From the NCBI GenBank assembly GCA_037043015.1, contig CM073329.1, positions 1,070,648-1,134,647 of the forward strand: DNA of 64,000 bases. Reading direction: 5' to 3'. The position numbers were made by a program, and so were the translations under genes. The stretch is from Bryum argenteum (taxonomy: Eukaryota > Streptophyta > Bryopsida > Bryales > Bryaceae). Positions 55,301 through 64,000 of this stretch are shown piece after piece; positions within the stretch are counted from its first letter, which is position 1, and each line of letters begins with the position of its first letter. The notes under the pieces are model-generated. The model worked only from the letters and a program-made list of their open reading frames with translations. It had not been told where the DNA came from and did not search any database.

Positions 55301-58300
55301 CTTGGATTGCTTGGTGCAGCTGACCATCCCGATGTAGGACAAATATTTCCTCAGGAAATCATCAAGGTAAGCCAAACTGGTCAGTTTAGAAAGAAAATGA
55401 TCTTGAGAAACCCTTCAGACCTCGTGAAAATTTGTCTTTAATTTTAATGAGAAGGATGTTGCTTCAGGATCTATATGAAGCTGCTAAACTTCATCCTATG
55501 CCAATGCTGGAGACTGGAGAGTTATCCAAAGGCCAGTGCCATCTCGCTATTACGTTGCACGTCGGAGAACTTCTTGGAAGTCTACACAGCTCGTGAGTTC
55601 GTGTTTTGGTTCATGAATTTCGAGTCTGGGCTTCTTGATCTGATTCTTCTTTTCAGGTTCATAACAGTATGTGACATACTCGTGTCTATTGTGTATGGGT
55701 AGGTCTATTGATCGTACTCATAGAGATTTAAATTGTTATACGAAGTTCATAAGTGATAACAATCAATAGCACTGAATTCAGATGTGAGGTAGGTAGGTGG
55801 TTTCTCCAATTTCTTCCACGTTACAGCTTTGTACCAAGCGAACTGATGAATTTGTCATCCTTCCACAGAAAATTGAGTCAAGATATACTAAACGTATCAG
55901 TTCAAGGCATTGCTGTGACCGCTCAGATGTGGACTGATAGGACTACTGTGTCACTGATGGTCCGCACGCTTGAGGCTGTGGACCTGTGCACACCGGGCAC
56001 TCGGTTCCCTCGGATCCTAGCTCCTTGGGTATTCTTCTTCTTTTTGACGCTCGAGCTATCTTATTCTTGAAGTAGTTATGAGACTGTAAGTGGATATTTG
56101 ATCTCCTGGACCAAAAGTACCGATGGCTCTTCAGTTATCGTTTCAAATTATTAGACTTTCAAGATTGATCAGCCGATCATGCGTTTTCGCCATAAAAATG
56201 TGCTCAGGAGAAGTCTTGTGTGAATCTTGGAAATGCTCACTTAGTCGATGGTATACCAATCTACGAAGTGATTTCTTGTAGGGAAAGCTTGCACCTCAAA
56301 CGTCTCAACGAAAGCCTGCACGACGTAGCTATGCTGAGGCACTAGCCGGCAGTGGACTGGTTCGTAGTGTCAGTGACGGCAGTATGTCAACCCTACAAGG
56401 TAATTTGGCCTCTGATGAAGATGGGTCAACTGGGGAGAAATCTGAGCCGCTTGTGCGCGTGGAGGTGGAGTTGCAACCGAAGAGGAGTGATCATGACCTC
56501 ACTGTCACTGTACGCAATTTATACCTTGCATGCTATGTGTCTACTTCAACCCGTTTCCACTTTTGTAGATCCCCATCAGCTCCCACTTATTATTCATTTA
56601 GACTCTCAGGTTACCAATGGAACCGCTTCATACTTTATCAAATCTTATGTTACATAGAATTCATCTTGTTTGACTTCTGCGAGTTCAGTGCGTATTATGG
56701 TATGATGAGAATGGCTGCGATCTTTAATTGTTGGTGGGTTTTCGCCCAGGTGGTACTGCAACCTGTTGAATTCGTTTACAGTGACACGCTCATTAAGCGT
56801 GCATCTTCATTTTTTTCCTTTCCGACGTCTCAAGAGGTTCTGAATGATCAGGTATGATCTTTATGACTGAGTATACACATGCCGCTTTTGAATGTTTGGG
56901 CTTTTTCAACATCATGAATAGGACGATAATATGGACTCCAGCCCATACAATCTTGTTCCACAGTATCGATTTGATATCATTGTTTCTTGTTATGCTCCTT
57001 TGCCTGTATACTCTCTAGTGAATTCAGCTTACAGTAGAATATATGCGTGAACTGGAAATTAGAAGTTCTGTCTAGATGTGCGGACAGCTGAATTAGGGCA
57101 TTATGTTTCAAGCCATTTCTTAAGGTATCTCAGACTTTACAGGAACAACTGTATTATGGATGTGCAGGTGGATTCAGCTCTGAAGAAATTGGAAGATGTA
57201 GCAGTCACAAACTTCAAGTAATGGCTTCACCTTCTTAGCTGCACGTACACTCATAATATATGTAGAGAAGAATTGTTGCTTCAAAGTTCTTGTGTGACGA
57301 ATGACACGACATTTTGGTATTTACTGATATTGTCACACAGTTCGATAATGTCCTTGGTCGCTTGGTTGGGACCTCTAACATACGCCTACTCGCGTGATCA
57401 TTTCTAACGAAGTTTTTTCTATTGCTAGACACAAGGTAGTCGAAAGGAAGCGTTTGAAACTATTATTAGACATCAGGAGACCAAACTTCTTGTTTCCGGA
57501 AAGCAGTCTAACTTCAAACGGGGTTCTTATGGTATGTAGCCTTAGCATTTCAGTTTAAATTGTGAACTTATTCTTAAGTATTCATTAATTTACGGCTATC
57601 TCAGAAGTCCTCGGTGAAACATTAATCTGTTGTTAGGTTGACATGTTAGTATTGATATGAGGGTCGTGGAAGGTATAGAGATGAAGATGTTGCTGCGTGC
57701 TTTACTGAAAATTAGCCTATCTTAGATGAGACTTTATTAGTGTTAATCCACATGATAATAAGTGGCTTTTTGTCCATTGATCTTTCTACTTGTTGATGGT
57801 GTGGGCTGTAGATTCTTGCGGTAGATTCGATTATTCTTGCCTCACAAGAATTGCGGTATGCCCTAGAAGACACATCTTCTAAGGGACTTTCTAGAACTGC
57901 AATTCTTCGTAGACATATTGGGATGAAGCATGGCTTATCTCCCATTCAGGTATGTAACCTTCATCAGCAAAGCAATACTGCAACTCACGTGTCATGAAGT
58001 TCTGCTCAGGTGTGATTATTGATTGCTTTATCTTGTCTATATTTCCTGATCGTTTAGTCGATGGGGGAATAGGAACATTTGTAGTTTGATTACGATTGTT
58101 ATAGTTGCGGCGGTGACCAATTTGCATAGATTCGTTTTACCACCATGATCTACTTCTACAAGCTGTTCGCTACTGACATTTTAGAGTGCCCGAGCTGTTA
58201 CAATGCTAGTAGATCTTACTGTGTGTTTGTAACGAGTATCCGATCCCTAAGTGGGAATATATGTGTCGTAGACTGGTTCATGCATACGATTCCTCACCTT

Positions 58301-61300
58301 AAGTGGCCCATGAATAAGTTGTTCAAGCTTAGTTGTTAAAGGCACTTACTTTACGAACCGAGAAAGACAACCGATAATTTGAGTTCGTTCTTTGAATGGA
58401 AGGCGACTTATGTTTATGGAATTTAGAAGATTCATTTGTTTGTATGTTTCCAATTGATTGTTTTAGGGACAAAGTGGCCGCAGCCAGGACGCGGTAGACA
58501 TTCCCCTTGACAAGTGCGGGCATTACGACCGTTTTCAGCTGAGGCTGACAGGTGTACAGGTAGGATAGTGACATTATCCTTGGTGACCTCGACAGTCTGC
58601 ATCCTACGCGTCGCAAACCCTTCGACGCTGTACGTTCTTGTTGTATTTATTTGTTTATATGATTTGAGACTTTATCTCGCCATTGCATCCAAATTGCTTC
58701 ATTGCAGGTCCTTATATCTGGGAGCTCTGGAGATTGGCATGAAACTTTAAACACACATGAACCAGACATGGAGGGGCATCTGGTCAAACGGTTTAATTTG
58801 CAGGTTGCAATTGGCATATGCATCAAGGAAGACCCTACTATTCCGCGGCTGAAGGTGGATATCGAACATGGATGATTTAGTGATGCTTTTTCACATGTAT
58901 ACACCTGTATGAAGTAGTCCTGTAGATTGCCTCGACTAAGCCTCGTTCATACTGGTTGGTCTTCTTCATTGTTGCACAGTTACATGGGAGCCTGCCAGCC
59001 TTACGACTTCATTTTTCTCTAGGGAAGTGTAGGGCAGTCAGCGACCTTCTTTCCAAGCTTATTGACAGCGGTCGATTGAGCAAGGGTGCATTTGACACTA
59101 GTGCATCTCAAAGGCCACATGTGAGCAGTTTGCAATGAATCAGCCAGCTGTGATCTGTGTAACAAGTCTCTGTGAAAGAATTATGAGCTTTTTGTTATCC
59201 CACTCTCTAAAGTGATTCCAGATCATAATGTCATTGCTCATTTATTTCCTACTTAATAGCACCCGCACTTTCCATACAGGTTGCTGAAGAGAAAAGCTTG
59301 TTCACTTGGGAGATGAGCTTAAAGCTGAAGGTTGTTACTGTGGAGCTTTCCTTGGATAGCGAAAGACCTGATGCCCCAACGCAGATGGAGAAGAAGACTC
59401 TGGTCGCCCAAGGACAAGAGATGAATATCAAGTGAGAATTTTCAGTACATGAGTTGTCCTTTGAACAACTGGTGCCGCATGGAGAGTCTGTATCTTAGAG
59501 GCTGAAGATTTGTCTTGTGATGGGCTACTTTATAAACATGTGCGTTTACTGACAAAATAGGCTCCTCTTGGAGGGATTTTTCTTGACCTTTAGTCGTTGA
59601 TTTTTATTTGGCAGATGCGTACAACGATCGTCACATGCGGATCTGGAGCTTCTTATGAAGACGGTACACGTGGAGGATGGCAGTGAGTTGGCAAGCAGTC
59701 CTTTCCGATATCTATTGTACTGTGCCGGATGTCATCGATCCATGTCTCCTCGTCCAGCGATTGTCGATACAAAACCCATTTTGTCAACATCCACAGAGTC
59801 ATCCGAGGAGAAGTACGCTGTCTGCTTGAAAATGGTTATGGGTGGACCAACGTGTGTGCTCAAAATGGGAATCATGGCTGCACTTCATGGCCTTGAGTTT
59901 CATATCAATCCCAAGGGTTTTAGAGCATTACATGGCTTCGTTTTGGCGGCAGTAACTCCAAGGGCTTCTGCGTCTTCTGGAAGTTCGCGAAGCTTAACGA
60001 CCATCAGTGATGGCTTTCCTCCTGATTTTCGTTCATTACATGAATCTAATGTGGATGGTGGGGAAAGTGGAAACCGCTCAGTCTTTTCGGGACTTCCAAT
60101 TAAATCACCAGGGCATGATTATATGCAAGCACTTTCTCTCTCAACTGCCTCGTCTAGCACTCCAAGTGGTTCAGTTCCATTGAGCATGAACTCTCAAGAT
60201 GGAGGAATTCGTGAAGGAGAGAGCGAGGATGATGTGCATTTCCTCTTTGAGAAACTTACTAGTCAACTTATGTCTCTAAGTGCCATGTTTCGAAACCAGG
60301 TCGCACGTCGTGATTCTGTTATCATTGATGTACAACTCGAGAGTTGTGGAGTACAGTTTCTGGACGCTGGAGGGACAGTTGCTGTTGTATTGCTTCCTGA
60401 TGCAACTGTATGTACTTCCGTACCCTCTGCTGCTTCATCGAGCTTAGAGGCGTGGGAGATTGTGGCAGTTTCTTCAGACCTACAGCTCAAAGGTACTAAA
60501 TGGGCATCAGGTAATATCAATGAGGACCCTGTTGGAAGTTTAAGTTCTGGACCAACAGCATCTTGGGATGTCAGGGTTAGGATGTCTGAGAATGGCAATA
60601 TGGATGTGGTTTTTCAAATACGTAACGCCCAAGTTGTGCTGCTAGCGGATTATTTGGCTGGCTTGATTCATTATTTCGATAGTTCACATTGGACATCTCA
60701 GTGCAAAATGAATGTGACAAGACATGATAAAGGTTCAACCATTTGTTGGAAAGTGGAAGTGGAGGATTCGGTACTCCTTTTACCTCGAGCGCAAGGCAAG
60801 GATGAGGTCGTGCAACTTGTACTCGGAGAATTTCTTTTCACTGCTGTGGAGGACCATAATCCAGCAATTTCATATTATATTGTCGGGCAAAACGTTTCGG
60901 TACGATTGCATGGAACAGATGATGATGGTGATCGACGTGGTACGGACTTTGTCAAGTCAAGTGGTGGGCAGACTTTAGTGGAAAGGTGGGATGGTGAGCT
61001 GTTGATAGATATACCCCCTGGTAATGATCTAACATGTGTGGAGATTCACTCATCGGCATTGGAGCTGATCTTGGATGGTGAGTCATGTCGTACCTACTTA
61101 ATCCTGATTGTTACCGCTCAGATTATGTACAAATGACTTGTCAGTATAACATAGCAGAATTCCGGATGTGAATATTTCGTTTGGTCTTTGGTATACCAGA
61201 GAAGCAGTTTTCCAGTTTTTGTTCTGTATACTACTGGTGGTCCTTAGAGTCAGTAAGGCCTTGTTGTTTTTATGCAGGGAATGTTTTAGGGGAGCAGGTT

Positions 61301-64000
61301 GAAGCATTCCAACATATCGTGCAGGACCTTTCTGGCATTGAGAGGACTTTGAATACTATGGCATTGACAACAGTTCATGGCGGTCTTGCTAGTTGGATTC
61401 CAGGGAAACATATTCATGTACAAAGTCCGAGTACGGGCACCCTGAAACTAAAATTCTGTGCACTGAAACTTCGCATCACATTTGCAACCCTTGTTTCTGA
61501 AAACAGGTCAATTTTACCAGTTGCTGTCCTTCAAGTTGACACAGTTGATGTAGATATCTCTCTGGAACAAGGTGTATTGGAAGCTCTAGCCCTGGAAGTG
61601 TTTAGTATCATGCTCTTCTGCCATGCTCCTAGGATAAAATTGCTGCAATGTAAAGGCGGTGAGGAGTTGGGCATTCAGCCTGGACTTAAGCTCGTAGTTA
61701 ACGCAGCAAGTCCACAAAGAGAGGTTCATATCTCTGTGCCCTCTATCCAAGTATGGCTCCACATCGCTGCTTGGAGTGCAGTAGGTACTGTTGTTGCCGC
61801 TACCATAAACCAGAGCAAGAAGAAGACAGTAACATTTGAGTCCGGAGTGGTAGACGCTATTTCTGGGTCATCCATGCCGCCCCCGAAGGTGGAAATTCTT
61901 GTGCTTCAAGAAGATCTCGATTACACTTCTTCTCCACGGCAAGACACCCACTCTATGTATGCGAGGACAGCGCTTGCCTCCCCCACTATTGACATTCCTG
62001 TGAGTAAACACCAGCAGTCTAGGAACGCCGCTGTTCTTGTCAAAGTTGGAACATTCAGATTAACTCTATTGGTGTTAGATTCTCCCATCAAAGCCCAAGA
62101 ACCGGGGGTTGTTGAGGACGAGGACCCTGCTTTACTTCAAGAAACTCTGCCAGGGAAACGACTTTCATGCTCGTTCTCACTTCGTGTGGACGAGTTACAA
62201 TATAATAAGGACGGCACGTGGGCATTAGCAGCTGGTATTACGCAAGGGGAAGGCAACGTCGTAGAGATTTTTGAGGATCAAGATGCTTTTCAGGAACTCT
62301 GCTTTCAAACATCGGACATATGTATCTCTATTGATGGTAGTTTCCTGTCATCTCCTGTCATGGGGTTTGATCTGAAACTCGATGCAGACTGCGTCAACTT
62401 CTGGTGCTCTTATCCTATCCTGCGGTTCTTTCGCCAATTTACTTTTGAGGAGTTGGATTCGGGACCTCCTTCAAGATTTGATGTTGAAGGCAAGGCTGAA
62501 ATTTGCTTACAACATGCTTCCATTCTGCTTAGTGATGGTCGTGTAAGTTTTCAAAATGCCGAGCTTATTATTTATCTGTTCCGGTCGCTTCAAAATATAT
62601 GAGATCATTCTCAAGCTTGATAGGAATTTCTGACTGCTTGTTATTCTTAGTTTTAGCTGCATACAAACGGACTCCAAAATCGTTTTATGCTTAAATTTCA
62701 GTACACGCCCTCAGAAAGTACTCGGTATTCTGCTACTTTGGGTTTAAGTATCTATATGTGTCAGCAATATGATATGTTGACGAATTGCGGTTGTGACTTG
62801 GACGTTTCGTGCAGTGGAGTTGCAAAGCACCCATTGTGGAGCTCTTGCTGGGAAATATTATCGTTCAGAGCAGCTATAATGCTCAGAAACTGGAGGCTAC
62901 GCTGTCTAGTGCTCTTGAAGCTAATTATCATAATATGCACAAGGTAGGTTACCTTTCCTTCTGAGTGGATTTTCAGGTTTTTAATATTCTGATTTCCGTT
63001 TGAGTGAAGTTTTTTGGGACGTTCCTGGTTTATGTTACGAAAGTTGGCGTAGCATCACTATGAGTCATTTCAGAACTTCATCCTTAGTTTCAGAAATGCA
63101 TATCAACAGAAGGCAGTTTCACCCCTATTTTTCCTGTTCTCTTATTTACGTTGGCTCATTGAGGAGTAATTCACTGAATGTTGGTTTTCGCGTCCATCAT
63201 GTGGTTTCCAGTAACTTTGAGTACGCCGGGTCTGCTTGTTTCAACCCTGAACTCTGCAAAATCCTTGACTTATCGTATCAAAAGCACATGTAGACCGTAG
63301 TTGTGGTTGCCAGTCTTCTCAGTTGTTCTACTGGCCAGCGTTGACAACAGACGCCCTCTCATCTCAGACCACCATGTAGTCGTAGAATCATTGAATTCTG
63401 TGTCATTTATAAAATCTGAATCGTTGATATGAACACTAATGCCACGTAAAGGTTGTATACGGAATTGTTTGAATTTGGGTTTCTTGAGCAGGTATCTTGG
63501 GAGCCATTGGTCGAGCCCTGGAATGTTAACTTTATCTGGACATTAGAAAGTGCAACGGGTGCGTCTAAGAGTCAAGACTGTACAAGGGTCAAAGTCTCTT
63601 CTTCAGCTAAACTGAACATCAACATCACGGAGTCACTTGTGCAGGTATTTATTTAGTGAAACATTAATTTTCGTATACTGAGCATGAATTGGAGTGGGGG
63701 TCAATACGGAGTTCGTCGAAGAGTTGTTATCTTTGGTTGCAGGTATACTACTGGATAACGATTGAAATCATGAAATTTTTTCTAGTGTTGACTAATGGAG
63801 ATATGGACGTGTGACACGCTTACAAGATCTGGGTTCTTCTGGAATTCAGATCGTTTGTCGAGTCTTGGCAAGTGGGGCCTAAGCATTTTCTGCTCCGCGC
63901 TGCAGGCTGTCTCTCGTGCAGCCGAGATGGCTCATGATGCATGGTCAGATGACTCAATGGCAACGGACACAAGGCTGGGAAATTTCAGTCAGTACGCTCC
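49383..64000 (+). CDS. VPS13: VPS13-type bridge-like lipid transfer protein, N-terminal part
   Basis: VPS13 proteins are rod-shaped lipid channels at membrane contact sites. Thirty exons join in frame: 49383-49479, 50392-50469, 50624-50736, 51027-51120, 51611-51654, 51758-51829, 52215-52282, 52472-52685, 53063-53131, 53658-53737, 54087-54212, 54449-54512, 54819-54926, 55175-55366, 55468-55592, 55869-56028, 56282-56509, 56750-56851, 57168-57217, 57429-57531, 57812-57949, 58467-58559, 58708-58854, 58980-59120, 59280-59431, 59615-61077, 61278-62542, 62815-62943, 63492-63644, 63906 onward (about 1987 codons). The start MLGSVVYQVLAGYLGHYV followed by GLWSGEVLLENVDLRLEAF is the chorein domain. Then come IIDNVQVVVRNVHIQYMD, LWQYAIDAVLSDVRK, YRERYVDLYVDKLENLQ, KGWLNWLSLGLLGA and WEPLVEPW, all in VPS13 order. 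Intron 2 uses a GC donor. Exon 12 and exon 19 borders are the least certain. The C-terminal half (SHR-BD, ATG-C, PH regions) lies beyond the window. Confidence 0.9.
50470..50623 (+). other. GC-AG intron of VPS13
   Basis: Intron 2 begins GCATGT after CAGCAAG and ends TTTTGCTGCAG. Only this junction keeps the chorein reading frame (SIQQ-ASIGKLKILVPWKK). No nearby GT donor gives the same join. Confidence 0.7.

Noticed and set aside
1..64000. CRISPR arrays, rRNA and tRNA genes, bacterial operons
   Set aside because: No regular spacer-repeat structure, no rRNA core sequence and no tRNA cloverleaf were recognised. Repeats here are degenerate or tandem, and the genes are spliced.

Overview
The window is nuclear DNA of a land plant. 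The evidence is spliceosomal genes with short GT-AG introns, Ty1/copia and chromodomain Ty3/gypsy retrotransposons, two CACTA (En/Spm) DNA-transposon genes and a pogo-type transposase remnant. The fungal-looking Tcn1/Tf1-like chromovirus, the pogo transposase and the compact introns suggest a non-seed plant (moss, liverwort or lycophyte). That placement is an inference, not proven here.

Layout. 0-4 kb: copia polyprotein fragment, then a 3'-truncated copia element. 5-9 kb (minus): CACTA tnp2-type transposase gene in three exons. 10-11.2 kb: degenerate 250-bp repeats and a small TIR element. 11.7-15.65 kb: complete copia insertion with two 311-bp LTRs and a 5-bp target duplication, but with integrase core, RT and RNase H deleted. 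16-24.5 kb: mostly repeats, including a hairpin, a widely spaced 32-bp inverted repeat, nested minisatellites, a roughly 370-bp repeat array that has captured an AP-4 beta-adaptin exon, a MITE, and a 78/79-bp minisatellite. 24.7-26.2 kb: four-exon gene with two zinc fingers and a TET/JBP-like 2-oxoglutarate/Fe(II) dioxygenase fold, cut off by a retrotransposon LTR. 26.2-33.1 kb: decayed chromovirus plus a second, inverted fragment of the same family. 33-35.8 kb: AT-rich repeats and a TIR element. 36.6-41.5 kb: second CACTA unit (Ptta/En/Spm-type gene with one internal stop, canonical right terminus). 43.3-45.9 kb (minus): broken pogo/CENP-B-type transposase. 49.4-64 kb: N-terminal part of a VPS13 lipid-transfer gene, 30 exons, running off the window.

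The only clear host housekeeping gene is VPS13; its 30 predicted exons join in frame throughout. Everything from 0 to about 46 kb looks like a transposon-rich block. The zinc finger-dioxygenase gene is the most intriguing member: it has intact splice sites and metal-ligand residues, a repeat array next to its start, and a 3' end replaced by LTR sequence. Exon joins, domains and repeats were read by eye; no database search was run.
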